Below, in pieces: positions 1 to 5,107 of a DNA stretch of 5,107 bases (the stretch's first letter is position 1; every line of letters begins with the position of its first letter). The translations under genes were made by a program, and so were the position numbers. Below the pieces are notes generated by a model. It worked only from the letters and a program-made list of their open reading frames with translations. It did not search any database and was not told the origin of the DNA. The stretch is from JAJKIP01 sp040509055. Lineage in GTDB: Bacteria > Bacteroidota > Bacteroidia > Chitinophagales > Chitinophagaceae. The DNA lies in assembly GCA_040509055.1 (NCBI GenBank), contig JBEVLT010000213.1:1-5107 (forward strand), in the 5' to 3' direction.

Positions 1-785
1 TCACCGCCAATTACAGAAGCGGAGAGCTGCTGAAAGTAATTGCCGACAGCCTCAACCAGGTTTTATCCATTCACCCGCTGACCGACATAGAGGCCAGGGA
101 GGCGAAACTGGTATTCAACGATTCCATACGCAGTGAACTGCCGGCCGATATCGAACTGGATAAAATAGACACAAACCTTCTCAACATACCTGTCCGCAAT
201 GCCGATTTCAAAAAATGGAATGCCGTAGCCTGTACCAACGTAATACCCAACCTGACTGCGGCACAAAGCCTTTTCGACTTCTGCGCAGCGCAGGGTTGCA
301 AAGCGCCCAATCCCACCGTCAACCCCTGCATCCCCTTCCAGTATGTAATAGATGGCTGCTATGCCCGTGCACACAAGATGCGTTGGATCATCGAAACCAT
401 GTATAAGTATTGCAGCTACAAGGTATTCAGCTTTGCCAACCAGAACAATGACGTGCTGGCTGTGCGGGCGGCCAAATGGGGCAACTGTTGTGTGCAATGG
501 TGGTATCATGTGGCGCCGCTGGTGTACGTGAACGTGAACAATGTTGCCGTGGCCTACGTGATCGACCCGGGCATGTTCAATACCCCGGTGACACTGAGCA
601 CCTGGCTGTTAGCCCAGCAAACGACCAACTGCAACGCAAGGGCGCATGTATCTACCTACACCGTGCAGCCCTCCTCGGCCTATACGCCGGCCAACTATGC
701 AGGTACCCAGTTCAACACCGATCCCAACTACGTTGCAACCAATCAGACCTTAATTGCGTATAAGAATGGAGTAACATGCCCGTAA
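1..785 (+). CDS. Protein-glutamine glutaminase (protein deamidase), 3' part
   Basis: The gene runs in from the left edge; the first whole codon is at 3, and 260 residues are visible before TAA at 783-785. Enzymes of this family deamidate glutamine side chains in proteins to glutamate, releasing ammonia, and are exported as inactive pro-enzymes. The visible part matches the Chryseobacterium proteolyticum enzyme as I remember it: the block DGCYARAHKMR (visible residues 117-127), CCVQWWYHVAPLV (162-174) and VIDPGMF (186-192). These supply the triad Cys119 (357-359), His169 (507-509) and Asp188 (564-566). Spacing is 50 and 19 residues against about 41 and 20 in the reference, so there is a longer stretch between Cys and His. 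Many cysteines (77, 94, 99, 109, 137, 162, 163 and two near the C-terminus) fit a disulfide-bonded exported enzyme. Residues 1-45 resemble the end of the family's pro-region; mature-like sequence begins near residue 77 (TNVIPNL), just after Lys70-Lys71. Signal peptide and most of the pro-region lie outside the window. The family call is secure; the physiological target is unknown. Confidence 0.88.
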   Translation, partial: TANYRSGELLKVIADSLNQVLSIHPLTDIEAREAKLVFNDSIRSELPADIELDKIDTNLLNIPVRNADFKKWNAVACTNVIPNLTAAQSLFDFCAAQGCKAPNPTVNPCIPFQYVIDGCYARAHKMRWIIETMYKYCSYKVFSFANQNNDVLAVRAAKWGNCCVQWWYHVAPLVYVNVNNVAVAYVIDPGMFNTPVTLSTWLLAQQTTNCNARAHVSTYTVQPSSAYTPANYAGTQFNTDPNYVATNQTLIAYKNGVTCP

Positions 786-1120
786 AGAAAAAATATACTA
801 CCAGCACAGCCGGCCTGGCATTTCCGGGCCTGGCTGTGCTATTTTTGTTATTCATCATTATCCTTACCACTCCCGTGCAGGCCCAAACCGGTACAGAAAA
901 CCAACAGGAAAAGCGCTACACCGTAGCGAATGTGCGTGAAGATTCCACGCATATTACCGTTGTCTTCCTGGAATCCGCCCGTTTTTATAAACTGATGAAG
1001 GGCAACGAATGCTATGACAAATACCTACCGATCCTGAAAGAAGCGGAAAAAAAGAAAAAGACCGTCGCCATTTCCCTGGCCGGTCCTGACAGCGATGTGA
1101 TCATGAAAGTAAAACCGTAG
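776..1120 (+). CDS. Small exported protein resembling the protein-glutaminase pro-domain (putative trans inhibitor)
   Basis: This encodes 114 residues. ATG 776 lies inside the end of the glutaminase gene (10-base overlap), with GGAG at 768-771 only 4 bases before it, suggesting translational coupling. The N-terminus has basic residues 4-6, a hydrophobic core at about 19-31 and a likely signal peptidase I site after VQA36; no lipobox cysteine is seen, so it is probably periplasmic or secreted. The mature part has strand THITVVFLESARFYKL (58-73), a charged helix (about 77-94), strand TVAISLAG (96-103) and a final DVIMKVKP (107-114). The same order and spacing occurs in the pro-region of C. proteolyticum protein-glutaminase as I recall it (VSFMVTAQPYEI, a helix with YISMIREA, then VHVFLKS and NEIAKVEK). 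In that pro-enzyme the region covers the active-site cleft. I infer a free-standing inhibitor, immunity protein or folding helper for the adjacent enzyme. The gene and its export signal are well supported; the function is inference and could instead be a remnant module. Confidence 0.8.
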   Translation: MPVKKKYTTSTAGLAFPGLAVLFLLFIIILTTPVQAQTGTENQQEKRYTVANVREDSTHITVVFLESARFYKLMKGNECYDKYLPILKEAEKKKKTVAISLAGPDSDVIMKVKP

Positions 1121-1156
1121 GCAGCAGCCTTCTATTCAGTGCTGCGCAGCCGGGCT

Positions 1157-1708
1157 TCAGTACCAGGGCGGCAGCCGCTTTACGTCATGAGGGCTGATCT
1201 CGCGGGTATCCCTGTCCGTGTACACAGGTATCCTTGTGATGCAGCTGATATTCGTTTCCAGGCTATTGGAAGAAAATTCCACGTCGAACCGGGGATGCGT
1301 AGCCGAGAGGAACTTCACTTCCTTGGTATTGTCGATAAAGCTGAACAGCACGTTGATCATACCGATGCAGCCAATATGATTGGCCACCACATAGCGGAGC
1401 AGCACCGGCGTGGGGTCATACACATACGAGTAGGGACGCGGGTCGGTCATATCATGTCCCAGTTCTTTTTTCACCACCCCCATATCATGTGCCCTGATGC
1501 TGTCGATGGAATCGAACTCCCGGAAAGACAGGTACACATCCATGTCCATGGAAGGATATACAGATTTGGAATCATCTTCTTCGTCGTCGTTGGAAAGCCG
1601 GCGATACTGCTGGTAGTGTGCCGTAGCCTGCCGGTGATGATCGTAATGAAAAGTAAATTCAGCAAAAAGATGGCCGGTCGGCGCATAGACCTTGAGCGTT
1701 CTGTCCAT
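1157..1708 (-). CDS. Hypothetical protein, 183 residues, unrecognised
   Basis: I do not recognise the family. The frame extends to a GTG at 1786, giving 209 residues, but I choose ATG 1708: the sequence from there (MDRTLKVYAPTG) reads like a normal N-terminus, and the GTG start would leave under 30 bases after the upstream terminator for a promoter. There is no signal peptide or clear membrane segment. Residues 1-35 are rich in His and Tyr (HYDHH at 21-25), followed by an acidic run NDDEEDDS (40-47) that is probably a linker or loop. Then comes a mixed part with DMTDPRPYSYVYDPTP (86-101), a hydrophobic stretch LLRYVVANHIGCIGMINVLFSF (103-124, too polar to be a confident membrane helix), and a proline-ended tail KRLPPWY (177-183). 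TGA lies at 1157-1159, convergent with the plus-strand pair and 36 bases from its stop. A long open frame also exists on the opposite strand (1139-1738), but its translation is rich in Arg and His and looks like a shadow. It is probably cytoplasmic. Confidence 0.62.
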   Translation of the reverse strand: MDRTLKVYAPTGHLFAEFTFHYDHHRQATAHYQQYRRLSNDDEEDDSKSVYPSMDMDVYLSFREFDSIDSIRAHDMGVVKKELGHDMTDPRPYSYVYDPTPVLLRYVVANHIGCIGMINVLFSFIDNTKEVKFLSATHPRFDVEFSSNSLETNISCITRIPVYTDRDTREISPHDVKRLPPWY

Positions 1709-1815
1709 AAGCAGGATTGGGTTTATGGGGTAAAATGATCCTCCAATGTAATACTTTCCCGCACTACAATACCAGCTATTTCCCACCCGGCCACCCTATC
1801 GCCTGATTATCCAAT

Positions 1816-1853
1816 AAAAAAGCACCGTGAAAATGATCACAGTGCCTTTTTTT
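1816..1853 (-). terminator. Intrinsic terminator of the dehydrogenase operon, possibly bidirectional
   Basis: A 9-base stem pairs GCACCGTGA (1822-1830) with TCACAGTGC (1837-1845) around a 6-base loop. On the minus-strand transcript the single non-Watson-Crick position is a U-G wobble, whereas on the plus transcript it is a C-A mismatch, so the minus reading is the more stable. The stem is flanked by A6 (1816-1821, read as a U tract on the minus strand) and T7 (1847-1853). It lies just downstream of the zinc dehydrogenase stop at 1872 and separates that operon from the unrecognised gene beyond it. Confidence 0.85.
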
Positions 1854-1871
1854 ATTGATGGGGGATAAAAA

Positions 1872-3047
1872 TCAATCGGCCCAGGGGTCCAGCACCACCT
1901 TTACACAATTGTCTTCTTTCTTTTTAAACATCGAGTAGCCATCCGCGATCCTGGACAGGGGCAGCCGATGGGTAATGATATCATCCAGCCGTACTTTTCC
2001 TTCCTGTACATAGTTGAGCAATACATCGATATGTTTGTGAGCCGGCGCCTGGCCTCCTCTCATGATAATACCCTTGTCAAAAAACTGACCGAGCGGAAAA
2101 TTATCATAGTTGGTGGGGTACACGCCCAGCACCGACACGGTGCCGCCGCGACGTACCGCGCTCATACAGGCCTCGATCACTTTCGGCGATCCTTTTTCAA
2201 GGTTGAACACCGCTTTTGCCCGGTCCAGGATGGTCCGGTCCGGCTCAAAGCCCACGGCCTCCACGCATACATCGGCGCCACGTCCTTCGGTGACCGCACG
2301 GATCTGTTCGATCACATCCTTATCTTTTGCCCCCTCCCACAGGATCCCTTCTGCATCAGCAGCTTTTTTTGCCATATCCAGCCTGTATTGCAATGTATCC
2401 ACGATCAGTACGCGTGCCGCCCCGCGCAGCCAGGCGCTCTTGGCGGCCATGATGCCTACCGGGCCTGCACCAAAGATGGCAACGGTTTCACCTCCCTTTA
2501 CTTCGCCCCAGTCGATGCCGGTATAACCGGTCGGGAAGATATCGGTAAGGAAGAGTACCTGCTCATCGGTCAGCTGATCCGGAACGATCCGGGGGCCAAC
2601 ATCTGCATAAGGCACCCGCACATACTGCGCCTGCCCGCCATCATAACCGCCGTACAGGTCGGTATACCCGAACAGTGCGCCTCCCTTTTCTGTAAGCAAG
2701 CCGCCTTCGGGGCCATAATTTTCCGGGTTACTGTTTTCACAATGTCCCGGCAGATGGTGTGAACAGAAAAAGCAATGTCCGCAGGCGATCGGGAATGGAA
2801 CCACCACGCGGTCTCCCCTTTTCAGGTTCTTTACCGCCTTCCCTGTTTCTTCCACGATGCCCATGAACTCGTGTCCCAGCACCATCGGTCGGGGCTGGGG
2901 AATGCCGCCGCTGTAAATATGCAGGTCGGAACCACAGATGGCGGTGGCGGTCACTTTCAGAATAATATCCCGGTCGTCTTTGATTGCAGGGTCGTCTACC
3001 GCATCACAGGTAACCTTCCCCGGTCCATGAATAACTGCTGCTTTCAT
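1872..3047 (-). CDS. Zinc-dependent alcohol dehydrogenase, glutathione-independent formaldehyde dehydrogenase-like
   Basis: This is a full-length 391-residue medium-chain dehydrogenase. The N-terminal GroES-like catalytic domain carries the likely catalytic zinc ligands Cys38 (ICGSD), His59-Glu60 (GHE) and Asp169 (TDIFPTGY). The last is the ligand arrangement I associate with Pseudomonas putida formaldehyde dehydrogenase. The structural zinc is held by Cys89, Cys92, Cys95 and Cys103. The Rossmann domain shows GAGPVG at 193-198, and Asp217 ends the second strand (VLIVD), which favours NAD over NADP. The family oxidises alcohols or aldehydes in the cytoplasm. Its members are often annotated as formaldehyde dehydrogenase, but the real substrate of this subgroup usually is not known. 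ATG 3047 is chosen because MKAAVIHGPG is the normal N-terminus of the family. The gene starts 6 bases after the stop of the short-chain dehydrogenase, so the two are almost surely cotranscribed; a terminator follows at 1816-1853. No Shine-Dalgarno sequence is visible. Family certain, substrate not. Confidence 0.93.
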   Translation of the reverse strand: MKAAVIHGPGKVTCDAVDDPAIKDDRDIILKVTATAICGSDLHIYSGGIPQPRPMVLGHEFMGIVEETGKAVKNLKRGDRVVVPFPIACGHCFFCSHHLPGHCENSNPENYGPEGGLLTEKGGALFGYTDLYGGYDGGQAQYVRVPYADVGPRIVPDQLTDEQVLFLTDIFPTGYTGIDWGEVKGGETVAIFGAGPVGIMAAKSAWLRGAARVLIVDTLQYRLDMAKKAADAEGILWEGAKDKDVIEQIRAVTEGRGADVCVEAVGFEPDRTILDRAKAVFNLEKGSPKVIEACMSAVRRGGTVSVLGVYPTNYDNFPLGQFFDKGIIMRGGQAPAHKHIDVLLNYVQEGKVRLDDIITHRLPLSRIADGYSMFKKKEDNCVKVVLDPWAD

Positions 3048-3053
3048 ATCGGA

Positions 3054-3854
3054 TTATTTAGTTGATTTTACAGGTTCCTGTTGTTTTTTCATCATATCGG
3101 CAGCCATGCTGTCCGGCATCAGGTTGGTTCCGGCTACCATCATCTTGTTCTTGAATCCCGAGACCACTTTGTCATCGCCCTTCATCAGCGCTTCATAGCC
3201 GTCCCGGGCTACTTTGGCCGGGTCGGCCAGCTTGTCTTTGTCCTGCACCACCTTGGAGGATTCCATGCCGGCCTTATTGAAAAAGTCGGTGTCGGTAGCG
3301 CCGGGCAATAAAGCAGTGACCGTGATATGATGATCCTTTACTTCGCTGCGCAGGGCTTCGGTAAAGGATTGCACGAATGCCTTGGTACCGTGGTAAACGG
3401 CCTGCCAGGGCCCCGGCGTTTTGCTGGCGATGGATGAAAGATTGAGGATCTTTCCCTGGCCCCGATCGATCATTTCCTGCAGGAACTGCTTGGTCAGCAC
3501 GATGAGCGAAGCGATATTCAGCTGCACGATCGCCAGCTCACGGCGGATATCGGTCTCGGCAAACAAGCCGTATTCGCCCTGGCCGGCATTATTGACCAGG
3601 ATGTCCACCAGCAATCCCCGCTGCCTGATTTCGTCATACAGCTCAAAAGCCGCATTGGGCTCAAACAGGTCTTTTACAAGGGTGATCACTTCGATCCCTG
3701 CCCCTTCCAAAGTATCTTTGGCTGCGGCCAGGTCGGATTCATGACGGGCTACCAGGATCAGGTTGTGCCCTTCTTCGGCAAACACTTTGGCCAGTTCATA
3801 ACCGATCCCCATGGAACCGCCGGTGATCAGTGTGTAGGATGTGTTGGGTTTCAT
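3054..3854 (-). CDS. Short-chain dehydrogenase/reductase (classical SDR, DltE-like)
   Basis: The protein has 266 residues counting from ATG 3854. The frame extends back to a TTG at 3896, but the ATG puts the nucleotide-binding strand at the usual place near the N-terminus. Classical SDR motifs are all present: TGGSMGIG (11-18) for the dinucleotide, Arg37 after strand 2 (LVAR), which suggests NADP(H), NNAG (88-91), Asn113, catalytic Ser141 (NLSS) and Tyr154-x3-Lys158 (YHGTK), then the LLPGATDTDF stretch after the active site. It is expected to be a cytoplasmic oxidoreductase acting on a carbonyl or hydroxyl group; substrate cannot be read from sequence. The C-terminus ends in a Lys- and Gln-rich tail (MKKQQEPVKSTK). 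It is the first gene of a two-gene operon, 6 bases upstream of the zinc dehydrogenase, which suggests linked steps or a shared stress response. No Shine-Dalgarno sequence precedes the ATG, as is usual in Bacteroidota. Confidence 0.92.
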   Translation of the reverse strand: MKPNTSYTLITGGSMGIGYELAKVFAEEGHNLILVARHESDLAAAKDTLEGAGIEVITLVKDLFEPNAAFELYDEIRQRGLLVDILVNNAGQGEYGLFAETDIRRELAIVQLNIASLIVLTKQFLQEMIDRGQGKILNLSSIASKTPGPWQAVYHGTKAFVQSFTEALRSEVKDHHITVTALLPGATDTDFFNKAGMESSKVVQDKDKLADPAKVARDGYEALMKGDDKVVSGFKNKMMVAGTNLMPDSMAADMMKKQQEPVKSTK

Positions 3855-3866
3855 AGCAAACGTTTT

Positions 3867-3897
3867 TAAAATCAGTAATGCTACGAAAATGAACAAA
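3867..3897 (-). promoter_or_regulatory. Possible Bacteroidota-type promoter of the SDR-ADH operon
   Basis: On the minus strand a TTTG (3894-3897) is followed after 19 bases by TGATTTTA (3867-3874). This resembles the Bacteroidota -33 TTTG / -7 TAnnTTTG promoter, with the expected spacing but only four of six conserved -7 bases. The leader to ATG 3854 would be very short. It is a weak candidate offered only because position and spacing fit. Confidence 0.22.
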
Positions 3898-4323
3898 GCA
3901 TATGCCGCACGTATTTATAGCATGGGTAAGCTGCAGTCAGGCCGATAGCGGGAAAGAGATTCCCCTTTTATGTAGTAGTGGTCCGGTGAGTGCCCGGTTG
4001 GGGAGAATGTGAGTAAATGAGATGATGGTTTTGATGAATATATCCTCATCATCCAAGCCTATTTATTTATCACAGTTTTTAATAGCGGGTATGAATACAC
4101 TGAAAGAAAAAGACAGGCTGTACCAGGTCATCAATCCGGCTGTAGCGGCTCCCCACTCACTGCCTTACGGCACTGCTCGCCGGATGCGGGCAATCGAACG
4201 GGGCGACATATATGAACCAGCCGGAATGTGAGGTGGCGCCTTCTCCTCTTGCTTCCGGCAGATTGCCGGCGTAGCCAGCCGGCCGCAACGCAAATGATCA
4301 CCAGGCCGGAGCCTTTAGTACGC
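3898..4323. other. Intergenic stretch without a convincing gene
   Basis: About 430 bases lie between the SDR upstream region and the carbonic anhydrase terminator. The open frames here are short: plus 4022-4231, with an internal ATG at 4091, and minus 4131-4325, which begins with TTG inside the terminator. They have no recognisable motif and no supporting start signal. There are small palindromes, such as GCATATGC at 3898-3905 and CCGGCA/TGCCGG at 4255-4269. The base composition shifts from AT-rich (about 4000-4110) to GC-rich (4140-4300). I see no tRNA, repeat array or insertion-sequence end. It may hold regulatory DNA for the SDR operon or an eroded gene. Confidence 0.5.
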
Positions 4324-4353
4324 AAAAAAATCCCCCGTTACATCCGGGGGATT
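4324..4353 (-). terminator. Strong intrinsic terminator of the carbonic anhydrase gene
   Basis: A perfect 9-base stem pairs AATCCCCCG (4329-4337) with CGGGGGATT (4345-4353) around a 7-base loop. It is followed on the minus strand by seven Us, read from the A run at 4324-4330 (two of these As also lie in the stem). It lies about 95 bases downstream of the carbonic anhydrase stop, and there is no T run on the plus side, so it acts for minus-strand transcription. Confidence 0.92.
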
Positions 4354-4397
4354 GCTCTGTTTTATAACGCGCTGTGTTGCTGAAATCTTCCGGGATG

Positions 4398-4437
4398 ACC
4401 AGGTAATAGCGAATCGGCTATGCAGGTTCCTCCTGGT
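4398..4437. repeat. Nested inverted repeat in the carbonic anhydrase 3' untranslated region
   Basis: An outer pair ACCAGG (4398-4403) / CCTGGT (4432-4437) encloses an inner pair ATAGC (4406-4410) / GCTAT (4417-4421) with a 6-base loop. The two stems are separated by unequal gaps, so the folded form would carry an internal loop. It lies between the stop at 4447 and the terminator. It could be an mRNA-stabilising hairpin or chance. Confidence 0.35.
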
Positions 4438-4446
4438 ATGGTTGCC

Positions 4447-5106
4447 TTACAGAAAGGTAACCTCCCCGGTATTGATGTCGTAGTAGCCGCCTACGATCTT
4501 GATGCTGCCGGTTTCTTCCATTTCTTTTAAGATCGGGCTTTGCGCCCGGATGGTCTCAATGGTATTGAGCACATTGTTCTTAGCCACATAGGTAACAAAT
4601 TCCGGGTTGTCCGAACTTTTATTACCGGCAAAATCCTGCGACATGCCTACAGCCGGCTGGATATTGGCCAGCATGGCGGTAATATTTCCCAGCTCCACCT
4701 TATCGATCGCCGACCTGATGGCCCCGCAGGATTCATGGCCCAGCACCAGGATCAGCTTTGCACCCATTACTCTGCAGGCAAACTCCAGGCTGCCCAGCAG
4801 GTCCACATTCACAAAATTACCGGCTACCCTTCCTACAAAAAGATCGCCGATTCCCCTGTCGAACACATCTTCCACCGGTATCCGGCTGTCCAGGCAGGAA
4901 ATGATGGCCGCTTTGGGAAACTGGCCGGCTGCAGCATTTCTTACCATAGCTGAGTGATCCCTGGCCGTAAGATCATTGGTGATGAACCGCTGGTTCCCTT
5001 CTTTCAGGCTTTGAATGACGAGATCAGGGGTCAGTTGTTGCTGCTCTTCGGCAGTAAGCACCCGCTCACGCAGCGGGGGTCTTGTAGTAGCATTTTCTTT
5101 TTCCAT
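4447..5106 (-). CDS. Beta-class carbonic anhydrase
   Basis: The protein has 219 residues and interconverts CO2 and bicarbonate using one zinc per active site. The beta-class signature is complete: Cys71-x-Asp73-Ser-Arg75 (SCLDSRIP, 70-77) and His124-x2-Cys127 (GHESCGA, 123-129), giving two Cys and one His as zinc ligands and the Asp-Arg pair that controls access to the metal. The stretch GRVAGNFVN (92-100), GSLEFA (105-110) and the C-terminal VGGYYDINTGEVTFL ending are typical of the Bacteroidota and proteobacterial form. The length is normal for the family. ATG 5104-5106 is taken as the start, but only one base upstream is visible, so an N-terminal extension such as a signal peptide cannot be excluded. 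The first 28 residues are hydrophilic and show no export signal, so I place it in the cytoplasm. It appears to be a single-gene unit ending in the terminator at 4324-4353. Such enzymes supply bicarbonate to carboxylases and buffer pH. Confidence 0.95.
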   Translation of the reverse strand: MEKENATTRPPLRERVLTAEEQQQLTPDLVIQSLKEGNQRFITNDLTARDHSAMVRNAAAGQFPKAAIISCLDSRIPVEDVFDRGIGDLFVGRVAGNFVNVDLLGSLEFACRVMGAKLILVLGHESCGAIRSAIDKVELGNITAMLANIQPAVGMSQDFAGNKSSDNPEFVTYVAKNNVLNTIETIRAQSPILKEMEETGSIKIVGGYYDINTGEVTFL

Positions 5107-5107
5107 A

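Noticed and set aside
63..509. Minus-strand open frame of 148 codons
   Set aside because: It is antisense to the protein-glutaminase coding sequence, which carries the catalytic motifs.
1121..1145. GCAGCA/TGCTGC inverted repeat between the convergent stops
   Set aside because: It has a 13-base loop and no T run, so it is not a convincing terminator.
1139..1738. Plus-strand open frame of 199 codons opposite the unrecognised gene
   Set aside because: The translation is rich in Arg, His and Val in the manner of an antisense shadow, while the minus-strand frame over the same bases reads as a normal protein.
1968..2762. Plus-strand open frame of 264 codons
   Set aside because: It lies entirely opposite the zinc dehydrogenase, whose motifs are unambiguous.
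3855..3896. N-terminal extension of the SDR from the TTG at 3896
   Set aside because: ATG 3854 gives the normal SDR N-terminus; the extension would cover the likely promoter region and begins with a rare start codon.
4022..4231. Short plus-strand frame of 69 codons
   Set aside because: It has no ribosome binding site, promoter or recognisable motif; the second half has the composition of GC-rich intergenic DNA. It is kept only as a note under the intergenic stretch.
4131..4325. Short minus-strand frame of 64 codons
   Set aside because: It would start at a TTG next to the terminator's A tract, and its translation is Arg-rich with no family resemblance.

Overview
The window most likely comes from a member of the Bacteroidota, probably near Chitinophaga/Chitinophagaceae. 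I infer this from the secreted protein-glutaminase (a family best known from Chryseobacterium), the near absence of Shine-Dalgarno sequences before most starts, the moderate GC content, and the style of the carbonic anhydrase and dehydrogenase proteins. No taxonomic marker gene is present, so the placement is tentative.

Layout. (1) Positions 1-1120, plus strand: the 3' part of a protein-glutamine glutaminase (protein deamidase) gene with its Cys/His/Asp triad visible. It overlaps by 10 bases a small gene for an exported 114-residue protein. That small protein resembles, strand for strand, the inhibitory pro-region of the Chryseobacterium proteolyticum enzyme, so it looks like a stand-alone pro-domain acting as a trans inhibitor, immunity protein or folding partner. 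The enzyme gene itself keeps what looks like the tail of the same pro-domain at the left edge of the window. (2) 1157-1708, minus strand: an unrecognised 183-residue protein with an acidic stretch, convergent with the previous pair. (3) 1822-1845: a bidirectional-looking terminator. (4) 1872-3854, minus strand: a two-gene operon, a short-chain dehydrogenase followed 6 bases later by a zinc-dependent alcohol/formaldehyde dehydrogenase-like enzyme. (5) 3855-4323: a stretch of roughly 470 bases with no convincing gene. (6) 4324-4353: a strong intrinsic terminator serving (7) the minus-strand beta-carbonic anhydrase gene at 4447-5106.

How the genes work together. The first two genes form one functional unit: a secreted enzyme that converts protein glutamine side chains to glutamate, and a probable exported antagonist or partner that is translationally coupled to it. 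The SDR and zinc dehydrogenase probably form a small redox or detoxification operon. The carbonic anhydrase is an independent housekeeping gene. The enzyme/stand-alone pro-domain pair is by far the most interesting part of the window; the rest is ordinary.
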